DNA from: Acinetobacter kanungonis
GTDB taxonomy: Bacteria; Pseudomonadota; Gammaproteobacteria; Pseudomonadales; Moraxellaceae
Assembly: GCF_009939195.1 (NCBI RefSeq)
Contig: NZ_JAACKC010000001.1
Location: 113,333-177,332 of the forward strand
DNA length: 64,000 bases
Direction of reading: 5' to 3'
The position numbers and the translations under genes were made by a program. This document shows positions 46,277 to 54,671 of the stretch, one piece after another; within the stretch, counting starts at the first letter, position 1; each line of letters opens with the position of its first letter. Under the pieces are notes generated by a model. It did not search any database, had not been told where the DNA came from, and saw only the letters and a list, made by a program, of their open reading frames with translations.

Positions 46277-47314
46277 ATGGATTTTAATATTGCTTTAATA
46301 CTAGGACAGGATGGAATTACCAGTGGTGCGATTTACGCGCTGCTGGCACTTTGCATTATCTTAGTTTTCACCGTCACACGGATTTTACTCATTCCATTAG
46401 GCGAATTTACCGTTTTTGGCGCACTCACCCTCGCATCCATTCAGGCGGGAACACCAAGTACCATTGTTTGGCTGGTCTCAGCTTTCTGTCTGGTCAATTT
46501 ATGCTTGGATGCTTGGGAATCTCTCAGAAATAAAACAGCATTCCAGTGGAAAAAACAGCTCGGCTTAGTCGGGTACTGCATAATTTTAGTGTTGTGTATG
46601 TATCAACTGCCATTGGCGGATTTACCGACTTTCTTCCAGATTTTGTTAACCCTTGCGATTATCACCCCACTGGGTCCAATGATGTATCGTACCTTCTTCC
46701 AATCTCTAGCATCCGCTAAATCCTTGGTATTGTTGATTGTTTCGATCGCATCTCATGTTGCATTAGTAGGTGTGGGACTAATTATTTTCGGGCCAAATGG
46801 CGCGCAAACCAGACCGTTTAGTGAAGCCACTTTTGAATTGGGAATGCTCAGTGTGAATAGTCAAACGCTGTGTATTCTGTTTGCCTTTGTATTGTTGATT
46901 ATTGCCTTGTGGTACTTCTTTGATAAGACCCTTTATGGTAAGGCTTTGCATGCGACAGCGGTCAACCGTGTGGGCGCTCAGCTCATGGGCATCTCGCCAA
47001 TTTTCGCAGGAAAAATCACCTTTGCCTTGGCGGCATTTATTGGCGCACTCTCAGGAATCTTAATTTCACCAATCACCACTTTGTATTACGACTCTGGTTT
47101 TGTTATCAGCTTGAAAGGTTTTGTGGGTGCCATTATTGGGGGCTTGGTTAGTTTCCCTGTGGCAGCCGTCGGTTCGATTGTGGTGGGCTTGATTGAATCA
47201 TTCTCAATGTTCTGGGCGAGTGACTATAAAGAAATCATTGTCTTCACATTAATTATTCCATTCTTGATTTGGAAATCCCTCACTTCTCGTCACTCAGAGG
47301 AGGATGGCGAATGA
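46277..47314 (+). CDS. ABC transporter inner-membrane permease (LivH-like)
   Basis: 345 residues, somewhat longer than usual LivH (about 300). About 8-9 hydrophobic segments: GAIYALLALCIILVFTVTR near the start and the EAA-like region NRVGAQLMGISPIFAGKITFALAAFIGALSG. Ends with an ATGA overlap with the next gene. Confidence 0.9.
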   Translation: MDFNIALILGQDGITSGAIYALLALCIILVFTVTRILLIPLGEFTVFGALTLASIQAGTPSTIVWLVSAFCLVNLCLDAWESLRNKTAFQWKKQLGLVGYCIILVLCMYQLPLADLPTFFQILLTLAIITPLGPMMYRTFFQSLASAKSLVLLIVSIASHVALVGVGLIIFGPNGAQTRPFSEATFELGMLSVNSQTLCILFAFVLLIIALWYFFDKTLYGKALHATAVNRVGAQLMGISPIFAGKITFALAAFIGALSGILISPITTLYYDSGFVISLKGFVGAIIGGLVSFPVAAVGSIVVGLIESFSMFWASDYKEIIVFTLIIPFLIWKSLTSRHSEEDGE

Positions 47315-49116
47315 AAGCAAAATATTTATTTATTGGCTTCGCGCTAATGACCATGATCAGTCCATTTATTCTGCCTGATTATCAAGTCACTTTACTTAAC
47401 TACATTGGTTTAAATGCTTTGGTAGTACTGGGTTTGGTCTTGCTCACGGGTGTTGGCGGCATGACTAGCTTTGGTCAGGCTGCACTGGTGGGTATTGGTG
47501 CCTATACCACGGCATATATTACCGCGACTGAACAATTGCCATCATGGTTAGCATGGACGCATGGCAGCCCTTGGGCAGCCCTGATTTTAGGTGTCATCAT
47601 TACCATTATTTCCGCAATTATTGTTGGGGGCATGACGCTTAAATTATCAGGACATTATTTGCCACTCGGCACCATTGCGTGGGGCATTTCACTGTATTAC
47701 TTTTTCTCCACCATTGAATCTTTAGGCGGTCATTCGGGAATCTCGAATATTCCAAGTGTTTCAGTGTTTGGTTATGCCTTAGATAGCAGCAATAAAATGT
47801 ATTACCTAATTTGGTTGATTTTATTCATTGCGATTATCTTGACCAAAAACCTGCTCAACTCCCGTGAAGGACGTGCTATCCGTGCCTTAAACGGTGGTCA
47901 GCTCATGGCAGAGTCTATGGGGGTAAATACCTTTAGATCGAAGCTGGTTGTTTTTACCATTTCCTCTATTTTTGCCTCTATTTCAGGGTGGCTATATGCC
48001 CACAATCAAGCCTTCATTAACCCAACGCCGTTTGGGTTGCAAATGGGGATTGATTATCTCTTCATGGCATTACTGGGCGGTGTAGGACATATTTGGGGTG
48101 CGATTCTCGGTGCTGGTATTTTCACCATGGCACGCCAATGGCTACAAGATTTCTTGCCCATCATTTTTGGTTCCGAAGGGCATTATGAAACCATCGTTTT
48201 TGGTTTATTGATTGTCGTGTTGATGCAAAAAGCACCATCAGGCTTATGGCCAATGCTGGTGAAATGTATTCCACAACGTTTTAAACCTGAAAAAGATGCA
48301 CATCTTGATATTGTGCCACCAACACGTGAATTACCGTCTTTAGCGTTACCGCAGCAAGGCACATTAATTCTGGAAGCCAAAGACGTCACCAAAAAATTTG
48401 GTGGACTGGTGGCCAACAACAACATGAACCTGAGCATTTATGCGGGGGAAATTCTGGCCTTGATTGGACCGAATGGTGCGGGCAAAAGCACGATGTTCAA
48501 TCAGCTTTCAGGGGTAGATGTCCCGACCAGTGGTGAAGTGATTTTTCTGGGTGAAAAAATCAATGGACAAAGTTCACGCGAGATTGCCAAGAAAGGTTTA
48601 AGCCGTACCTTCCAGCACGTAAAAATCATGCCTGAAATGACAGTACTGGAAAATGCGGTGATCGGTGCACATCTACGTGGGCAGAAAGGGGTGTTGTCTT
48701 CAATGTTCGGTCTAGACCGCGAAGAAGAAAACAATCTGCTCAATGAAGCTAAATTTCAATTAGAACGCGTGGGCTTGGGCGATTATCTGTATACCGAAGC
48801 AGGCAATTTGGCGCTTGGGCAACAACGAATTTTAGAAATTGCCCGTGCGCTATGTGCACATCCTTCACTGTTATTACTGGATGAACCTGCTGCTGGTCTG
48901 CGCTTAAAAGAAAAGCAAGCCTTGGCAGACTTACTCACCAAACTACGCGCTGAAGGCATGGCAATTTTGCTGGTCGAGCACGATATGGATTTTGTCATGA
49001 ATTTGGTTGACCGCGTGGTGGTGATGGAATTCGGACAAAAAATTGCAGAAGGCCTGCCAGAAGATGTTCAAAAAGATGAAGTTGTACTCGAAGCCTATTT
49101 AGGGGGTGCTGCATGA
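47311..49116 (+). CDS. Fused ABC permease-ATPase (LivM-LivG fusion)
   Basis: 601 residues from the ATG at 47311 (GAGGAGG at 47296-47302), overlapping the livH-like stop by 4 bases. Residues 1 to about 325 are a LivM permease (LVLLTGVGGMTSFGQAALVGIGAY and the EAA loop RAIRALNGGQLMAESMGVN). A roughly 35-residue linker follows. From about 355 to the end is a LivG-type ATPase with Walker A GPNGAGKST, signature LALGQQRILEIARAL (LSGGQ replaced by LALGQ) and Walker B LLLLDEPAAGL. It pairs with the LivF-like ATPase next door. Confidence 0.92.
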   Translation: MKAKYLFIGFALMTMISPFILPDYQVTLLNYIGLNALVVLGLVLLTGVGGMTSFGQAALVGIGAYTTAYITATEQLPSWLAWTHGSPWAALILGVIITIISAIIVGGMTLKLSGHYLPLGTIAWGISLYYFFSTIESLGGHSGISNIPSVSVFGYALDSSNKMYYLIWLILFIAIILTKNLLNSREGRAIRALNGGQLMAESMGVNTFRSKLVVFTISSIFASISGWLYAHNQAFINPTPFGLQMGIDYLFMALLGGVGHIWGAILGAGIFTMARQWLQDFLPIIFGSEGHYETIVFGLLIVVLMQKAPSGLWPMLVKCIPQRFKPEKDAHLDIVPPTRELPSLALPQQGTLILEAKDVTKKFGGLVANNNMNLSIYAGEILALIGPNGAGKSTMFNQLSGVDVPTSGEVIFLGEKINGQSSREIAKKGLSRTFQHVKIMPEMTVLENAVIGAHLRGQKGVLSSMFGLDREEENNLLNEAKFQLERVGLGDYLYTEAGNLALGQQRILEIARALCAHPSLLLLDEPAAGLRLKEKQALADLLTKLRAEGMAILLVEHDMDFVMNLVDRVVVMEFGQKIAEGLPEDVQKDEVVLEAYLGGAA

Positions 49117-49883
49117 GCACAATAAATAATGATCAAGGTAAAGCACTGCTGGAAGTGAAAAACCTGAATGTTGCATATGGCAAAGTCGATGCCTTAATTG
49201 ATTTCAATATGCGCGTGAATGAAGGTCAGATTGTTTCTGTGGTAGGACCGAATGGCGCAGGCAAAACTACTTTACTGTCTGCAATCATGGGCGTGCTGTC
49301 TTCTAAAGGCAATGTCGACTTTGATGGTGAAGTCGGGCAATGCCCGCAGATTGAACGGATGGTGGTCAGAGGCTTAGGACTGGTGCCTGAAAAGCGTGAA
49401 TTGTTCAGCTCTATGAGTATTGAAGACAATTTAATGCTGGGGGCATTCCAACGTTATCGTCATGGCGATCGTGGTTATAAAGATAGTCTGGAAGAGGTCT
49501 ATAGTATTTTCCCAAGACTGAAAGAACGTCGTCAGCAGGAAGCTGGTACTTTATCTGGGGGGGAGCGTCAAATGCTGGCTGTGGGGCGTGCCCTCATGGC
49601 GAAACCGAAACTTCTCATGCTAGATGAACCGAGCCTTGGATTGGCGCCACTGATTACCCGTGAAATTTTCAAAATTATTGATCAACTCCGCGGTCAGGGC
49701 GTGTCTATTTTATTGGTTGAACAAAACGCGCGTGCAGCCTTGAAGCTGGCGGATTATGCCTATGTGCTAGAAATGGGTGAGCTGTCGATTCAGGGTAAAG
49801 GGGCGGATTTATTGGAAGATAAGCGCATTATTGAAAGTTATCTCGGTACCAATAGTAAGCACCAAGATGTATTGGCAATTTAA
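49113..49883 (+). CDS. ABC transporter ATP-binding protein (LivF-like)
   Basis: 256 residues. Walker A VGPNGAGKTT, signature LSGGERQMLAVGRALM, Walker B LLMLDEPSLGLAPL, H-loop replaced by Gln-type VEQNARAA as usual in LivF. Starts in an ATGA overlap with the fused permease-ATPase. Completes the importer. Confidence 0.93.
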   Translation: MSTINNDQGKALLEVKNLNVAYGKVDALIDFNMRVNEGQIVSVVGPNGAGKTTLLSAIMGVLSSKGNVDFDGEVGQCPQIERMVVRGLGLVPEKRELFSSMSIEDNLMLGAFQRYRHGDRGYKDSLEEVYSIFPRLKERRQQEAGTLSGGERQMLAVGRALMAKPKLLMLDEPSLGLAPLITREIFKIIDQLRGQGVSILLVEQNARAALKLADYAYVLEMGELSIQGKGADLLEDKRIIESYLGTNSKHQDVLAI

Positions 49884-49898
49884 AGTTGAGAGGGTGAA

Positions 49899-50912
49899 AT
49901 GGACAAGTCAGCAAAAATCACGATTTTAGGCGCAGGTGCCATTGGATGTACCGTCGCTGCTCGACTCATTTTGGCTGGCTATGAGCACGTCAGCCTGATT
50001 GCCCGTGGTGAAAATTTAAAGCAATTGAAGTCACAAGGAATCCAGCTTCAAGATTTGACTGGAACGCATCAAGTGCATCCCTATCAAGTGGTTGAACACA
50101 CTTCTGAACTGGGTGCACAGGATGTTATTTTTATTGCAACCAAAGCGGGTGCCTTAAAGCAGATTACGGCAAGTCTGCATCCCCTTTTGCATGATGAAAC
50201 CGTGATTGTCCCGCTCATCAATGGCATTCCATTCTGGTATTTCTATCAGGGGGATAGCTCGCAACAGCCTTTAAAAACCATCCAATGTCTCGATACCGAT
50301 CAGTATTTGATGCAGCATTTCCCACTGAAACATTTAATTGGTGCGGTGGTATTTATCACGGCTGAATTGCAGGGTTATGGCAAGGTACAGTCCAGCAATC
50401 CTTATCTGATTATTTTAGGCGAGCCATCCCACCAGATCACGCCTCGAGTGGAGCAGCTTCAGCAACTGTTTGCAGATACAGGCATTGAATCGCGTGTGCA
50501 TGAAAGTATCCGTGATCAAATCTGGACCAAAGTGATTGCCAATTTAAGCTCCAACCCATTGTCGGTTTTAACGGGAGCAACCTTGCATGACATTTACTCA
50601 CATCCACATTTACATGATGTTGTGACCAAAATGATGCTCGAAGCCCGTCAAGTTGCCGCCTGTTATGGCGCACGCATCAACATTGACCCTAAATTGTTTT
50701 TACAGTTGGGTGCGGACATGGGGGAAGTACATACCTCTATGTGGCAGGACTTTCAGAAGAAACAGCCTTTGGAACTTTCCGTGATTGCAGATGCCGTGCT
50801 TGAACTGGCAGAAGGCTATAACTGTCCGATGCCAGTCACAAAACAGATTTGTGAATTAACCAAATATTTAAGTGATCGCAATATGCAATCTGCCACAGAA
50901 AAAGTGGCTTAA
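49899..50912 (+). CDS. Ketopantoate reductase (PanE/ApbA)-family oxidoreductase
   Basis: 337 residues. N-terminal ILGAGAIGCTVAARLILAGYEHVSLIARG (GxGxxG), then ATKAGALKQITASL; the C-terminal domain has the catalytic-Lys region IWTKVIANLSSNPLSVLTG. PanE-family proteins in catabolic operons are often not pantothenate enzymes. Lies 15 bp after the LivF-like gene with GAGAGG upstream, so it is co-transcribed with the importer. Likely reduces or oxidises a 2-oxo/2-hydroxy acid derived from the imported compound. Confidence 0.82.
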   Translation: MDKSAKITILGAGAIGCTVAARLILAGYEHVSLIARGENLKQLKSQGIQLQDLTGTHQVHPYQVVEHTSELGAQDVIFIATKAGALKQITASLHPLLHDETVIVPLINGIPFWYFYQGDSSQQPLKTIQCLDTDQYLMQHFPLKHLIGAVVFITAELQGYGKVQSSNPYLIILGEPSHQITPRVEQLQQLFADTGIESRVHESIRDQIWTKVIANLSSNPLSVLTGATLHDIYSHPHLHDVVTKMMLEARQVAACYGARINIDPKLFLQLGADMGEVHTSMWQDFQKKQPLELSVIADAVLELAEGYNCPMPVTKQICELTKYLSDRNMQSATEKVA

Positions 50913-50941
50913 CACATAGAACAGATATAGGAAAATCAAAG

Positions 50942-51694
50942 ATGAACTCTACAGTGAACGCGTTAAATGTTTCAAAAGAAGAATGGGAACTGCGAGTTAA
51001 ATTGGCTCATTGCTATCATTTAATTGACTATTTTGGCTGGACGGAAACGATTTTTAATCACATTTCCGCGCGTTTACCGGGCGATGAGCACTACTATTTG
51101 GTCAATCCATTTGGACTAAATTATAGTGAAGTGACACCAGAGAATCTGTTAAAAGTCGATTTGCATGGCAATAAGGTTTTAGCATCTGAATATGATGGCA
51201 ATCCTGCAGGTTTTGCCTTACATAGCGCGGTTCATGGTGTTCGAGATGATATTCGCTGTCTGATTCATACCCATACCACACCCATTAGTGCCGTGGTGCA
51301 AAAAAAGTCAGGCTTTAAATATGACAGCTTCTATGGTGCACAACTTTATGGGCGTGTTGGATACCATAGTTTTGAAGGCATTACGTTATTTGCTGAAGAA
51401 AAGGAGCGAATGATTCAAAGCCTTGGCGATCATCATATTTTAGTGCTCAGAAATCATGGCATTGCTGTCGGTGAAAGTAGCATTGAGAAAGCCTTTTTCT
51501 TGTTGTGGACCGTACAACGCGTGGCTGAAATTCAGTGTCAAGCAGATGCAATGGGCGGAGAAGATGTGCCTTTGAGTGAAGATGTGAAACAAAAATGTAC
51601 CGATCTTACAGCAATGCTGATTCGAGAAAGTGGTTTCGCCAACAAGTTTTTTGATGCCATGGTCAGAAAAATGCATGAGAAATCTCGATACTAA
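50942..51694 (+). CDS. Class II aldolase/adducin-family protein
   Basis: 250 residues. Zinc-dependent fold with metal ligands visible: HTHTTPISAVV (H-x-H) and RNHGIAVG (distal His); a Glu lies in the substrate loop. The family includes aldolases, dehydratases and decarboxylases of aromatic acids. Last gene of the importer operon, followed by a hairpin. Together with the PanE-like enzyme it may shorten or decarboxylate the imported substrate; no specific activity can be named. Confidence 0.82.
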   Translation: MNSTVNALNVSKEEWELRVKLAHCYHLIDYFGWTETIFNHISARLPGDEHYYLVNPFGLNYSEVTPENLLKVDLHGNKVLASEYDGNPAGFALHSAVHGVRDDIRCLIHTHTTPISAVVQKKSGFKYDSFYGAQLYGRVGYHSFEGITLFAEEKERMIQSLGDHHILVLRNHGIAVGESSIEKAFFLLWTVQRVAEIQCQADAMGGEDVPLSEDVKQKCTDLTAMLIRESGFANKFFDAMVRKMHEKSRY

Positions 51695-51717
51695 TTTTTC
51701 TGAATCTGTCTCATTTC

Positions 51718-51747
51718 GTAAAGCTCAAAAATTGATTTGAGCTTTAC
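51718..51747 (+). terminator. Hairpin after the aldolase gene
   Basis: GTAAAGCTCAAA pairs perfectly with TTTGAGCTTTAC around AATTGA (12-bp stem), 24 bp after the stop. It lacks a long T-run. Confidence 0.7.
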
Positions 51748-52124
51748 TTCGGATCTTCAAAAGCGGCTTTGCTCAGGCTTACAAAGAGAGGAATGAGTAC
51801 TTAAGTAATAGATGATTTTAAAAAGATGGATGAAAGTGCTTAAATAAATAACTCGGTAGCGACTAAAATTTATCTTTGTTCAAATTTTGATGTAAGATAA
51901 AGCATTATAAAATTTAATTTGTTAGAAAAATCAAATAAATTTCAATATATTGATTTAACTTTTTTCTTTGAAAATGGGGTCTGACTGAATGTGTATTTTT
52001 TTATAATTTTATAGATTTATGTTATTTAACAAAATCTTATGACTTAAAAGTGTAATGGTGGTGCTTGTATGTATATAGCTACCTCCTTTAGAATCCAATT
52101 TAATATTCAATTAGTCTGAAGCAT
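51748..52124. other. AT-rich spacer upstream of the MarR regulator gene
   Basis: 377 bp, no gene seen. Contains runs such as TTTTTTTATAATTTTATAG and presumably the regulator's promoter. No clear copy of the TTGA-N4-TCAA motif was found here by eye. Confidence 0.4.
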
Positions 52125-52586
52125 ATGACCAATAAATACTCTAAATATTTCCCAATTCATGATGATTTTAATATTGATGATTTTCCGTATTACTGGATTT
52201 CACAAGTTTACGGCTTATATATTCACAAAATGGACAATGCGCTGAAAAACTATGGTTTAGATAACTCTAGACGACGTATTATTTTAGCGGCTTCTGCACG
52301 TCCAAACTCGAGTATTTCTGAGTTAGCAGAAATGACCATTATCAAAATTCCGACTGCGACCAAGATTATTTATCGTTTAAAAGATGAAGGTTTTTTAAAT
52401 ACCACTGCGTGTGAAACCGACAGTCGCATTACCCGTGTCAGCTTGACGGAAAAAGGTCATGAGATGGTGATTAAGATCAATGAAATTACCTCACTGTTAC
52501 TGAATGATAGTTTTGCAGGGATTAAGCCTTCAGAACTTAATAAGTTGAATGATTTATTAAAAATTATTAAGCACAATTTGGCTTAA
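52125..52586 (+). CDS. iacR: MarR-family regulator, probably IacR
   Basis: 153 residues. Winged-helix core with NYGLDNSRRRIILAASARPNSSISELAEMTIIKIPTATKIIYRL and the wing ETDSRITRVSLTEKG. IacR of known iac clusters is a MarR repressor relieved by indole-3-acetate. This one is separated from iacH-G by 15 kb but is the only MarR gene in the window. Candidate binding site: TTGACAATTCAA before iacH. Assignment by family and context only. Confidence 0.65.
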   Translation: MTNKYSKYFPIHDDFNIDDFPYYWISQVYGLYIHKMDNALKNYGLDNSRRRIILAASARPNSSISELAEMTIIKIPTATKIIYRLKDEGFLNTTACETDSRITRVSLTEKGHEMVIKINEITSLLLNDSFAGIKPSELNKLNDLLKIIKHNLA

Positions 52587-52702
52587 TCTTATTCCAAATG
52601 CCTATATTCAATAGGCTTCTTTACTCAGTTCCTTTTATTGTTCCCTATGGAAGAAAATAAAAAAGGGGATGAAATAATGAAGAAGTCTGATTGTTCAGAT
52701 GG

Positions 52703-52734
52703 ACCGCTATTCATTTTTGGGTGGCGGTTTTTTT
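52703..52734 (+). terminator. Terminator downstream of the MarR gene
   Basis: ACCGC pairs with GCGGT across a 16-nt loop, followed by a T7 run. About 115 bp after the MarR stop. Confidence 0.65.
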
Positions 52735-52893
52735 ATGTTTATAACGAAAACTGTCTTTGTTCAGACCTAGATCAAATTGATTGAAAATTCTTCAAATGCA
52801 AGGCGTTTGTTCCTAGCGCGTCAAGTCATGACGTTCGAGCCTTTTCTTTTCTTGGCATCACATTACAATTCTCCAGATCAGGAGGTATTGGTT

Positions 52894-53067
52894 ATGAAAG
52901 CATGTTCTGTGCGCATAATGCAAAATGAAGGAAAGGCATTTGAATTAAATTGCCAGCGCGATACAAACAATGAAGTGATTCAAATTTTTGATTTGGAAGG
53001 CAATGCACTGCCATTAAATCTGCGTAATCGTTGTGTGATTTGGAATGCAGAGGTCTGGTATTACTAA
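52894..53067 (+). CDS. Small protein of 57 residues with a strong ribosome-binding site
   Basis: MKACSVRIMQNEGKAFELNC..., ending WNAEVWYY. The ATG at 52894 has a perfect AGGAGG 8 bases upstream (52880-52885), which decides against the longer frame starting at 52777. Cytoplasmic, no signal; pattern of beta-strands (AFELNCQRDTNNEVIQIFDL). Followed by a clear terminator. Family not recognised. Signals on both sides make a real gene likely. Confidence 0.65.
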   Translation: MKACSVRIMQNEGKAFELNCQRDTNNEVIQIFDLEGNALPLNLRNRCVIWNAEVWYY

Positions 53068-53097
53068 ACCAGCCGACAAATAAAGTGCATCCCGAGT

Positions 53098-53129
53098 ATT
53101 TTGGCAATGTGCAAGTGCATTGCCAAAAT
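53098..53129 (+). terminator. Terminator after the 57-residue protein gene
   Basis: ATTTTGGCAATG pairs with CATTGCCAAAAT (12 bp) around TGCAAGTG, 30 bp after the stop, followed by a T-rich stretch. Confidence 0.75.
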
Positions 53130-53611
53130 TTGTTATTGGTGGCTTTTGTGGGAATGCCATCATTCAGGCGGGTATTCACGTGAATAGGTTTTAAGCCTGA
53201 CATATTTGAAATTTCGCGACGTGGCTAAAATTCAAGTTGTGCATTGGTTCAATAAAATGATGGAAAATTGCGAAATGGAATTTTAAATGCTATGTTTGAT
53301 AATAAGTAAGTATATGATTATTATAAAAATTAAAACATAAAACTATTTCATAAGATGTGACTTTCTAAATACAAAATCAATCGGTATGATGGGTATGAAA
53401 TAGCAACTTTGAAGTGTTTTTAAAAATAAGTATAAAGCTATACCTTTGTGGTACTTCACATCAGGTGATTTATATTTTAAAAATGAAAGGGACAAGTTTT
53501 TAAAAAGCACGTTGCTAGAGGTGTTCCTTCTATAAAACAACCAATCTCAGGATTTTGATTGGCATAAAAGTTGCTGATTAAGCAATATGGTCTTCGCTAG
53601 GTGAAAAGGAT
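53130..53611. other. Spacer upstream of the AraC gene
   Basis: 482 bp without a gene. A minus-strand frame at 53343-53540 is AT-driven noise. Holds the sigma-54-type match at 53560-53575. Confidence 0.4.
53560..53575 (+). promoter_or_regulatory. Sigma-54-type (-24/-12) promoter candidate before the AraC gene
   Basis: TGGCATAAAAGTTGCT: GG and GC are 10 bases apart and the -12 part TTGCT is a full consensus match. It lies 36 bp upstream of the ATG at 53612. A better match than the site at 44937, with which it shares TGGCAT-A/G-AAAG. Confidence 0.55.
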
Positions 53612-54601
53612 ATGACATCACTCAGCCAACAGATGAATCTAAATCATTATTCGAGTCAGGCGGATTTTGCCCAAAATTTAATGTCGACAATTTGCGGCGA
53701 GCATCGCCTTGATACCAGTGCTCGCGATACGCTGGATTTTCATTATGATGGTATGCGGTTGCCCAATCGGAAAATGGCGATTGGAACGATTCGTTATGGT
53801 GCTAATGTCGCCATTAATATCTCCAATTTAAAAGCCTATAGCATCAGCTTGCCTTTACAGGGAACGCAGGCACTTTGGATGCGTGGTGAACAGTATCGCT
53901 CCAATGAAAACCGCGGTTTGATTGTCTCGAATAATGATCATCAGGAATTGATCATCGATCGGGACTGTCAGAAGTTACAGGTGGTGATTCCCGAACGCAG
54001 TATGCACATGGTTTTGGCAGATCTACTCAATCAACCTATTGAGCAGCCGATCATTTTCAATCCTGAAATGCGGGTGGAATCGACCCAACTGATTGATGCG
54101 TGGTGGAAGAATATTCAGAATTTTTTGCAGTTTAATACGCAAAATAATGGATTTTTCGGTTTGCAAATGTTGTCCGATGATTATGAAAATTTTGTGATTA
54201 AGGCGTTATTGCTTTCACAAGAGCATAATTATTCTGCTGCATTACACGCGCAGGCACAGCAGCAAGAACCGACGTATATCCGCAAGGTAAAAAGCTTTAT
54301 TGTTGATCATGCGCATGAAGAGATTTGTGCTGAAGATTTGCAGCGCTTGGCGGGCGTTTCAAAGTCCAAACTGTATGATGAGTTTCAGCACTATTATGGC
54401 ACCAGCCCAATGTCTTATTTGCGTAAATACCGTTTGCAGCAAATTTATAAAACCTTAAGCCATGCCAATCCGAATGCCAAAATATCCATTTCAAAACTGG
54501 CTTATGATTGGGGTTTTACCCATCTCAGCCGTTTTTCACAAGACTATAAAGAGGAGTTTGGTGAAAAACCGAGTGAAACCAAAAGTAAGTCGCGTGAATA
54601 A
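53612..54601 (+). CDS. AraC/XylS-family regulator
   Basis: 329 residues. N-terminal AraC-binding-like domain (MAIGTIRYGANVAINISNLKAYSISLPLQG). C-terminal HTH pair: ICAEDLQRLAGVSKSKLYDEFQHYYGTSPMSYLRKYRL, then ISKLAYDWGFTHLSRFSQDYKEEFGEKPSET. AAGG precedes the ATG. Convergent with an AAHS carrier gene across a shared terminator. The same architecture as the regulator at 61511-62530; it may control the carrier, anthranilate use or the iif genes. Confidence 0.88.
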   Translation: MTSLSQQMNLNHYSSQADFAQNLMSTICGEHRLDTSARDTLDFHYDGMRLPNRKMAIGTIRYGANVAINISNLKAYSISLPLQGTQALWMRGEQYRSNENRGLIVSNNDHQELIIDRDCQKLQVVIPERSMHMVLADLLNQPIEQPIIFNPEMRVESTQLIDAWWKNIQNFLQFNTQNNGFFGLQMLSDDYENFVIKALLLSQEHNYSAALHAQAQQQEPTYIRKVKSFIVDHAHEEICAEDLQRLAGVSKSKLYDEFQHYYGTSPMSYLRKYRLQQIYKTLSHANPNAKISISKLAYDWGFTHLSRFSQDYKEEFGEKPSETKSKSRE

Positions 54602-54616
54602 CTCCTAATAAACAAC

Positions 54617-54653
54617 AAACCCCTGATTCATCAATCGAATCAGGGGTTTTTTT
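54617..54653. terminator. Bidirectional terminator between AraC and carrier genes
   Basis: AAACCCCTGATTC pairs with GAATCAGGGGTTT around ATCAATC, with flanking A- and T-runs. Confidence 0.9.
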
Positions 54654-54671
54654 ATGCAGGATTAAAATAAT

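Noticed and set aside
52677..52783. Short frame starting MKKSDCSDGPLFIFGWRFF with GGGGATG upstream
   Set aside because: It runs through the terminator hairpin and T7 run after the MarR gene; most likely chance, though a leader peptide cannot be excluded.
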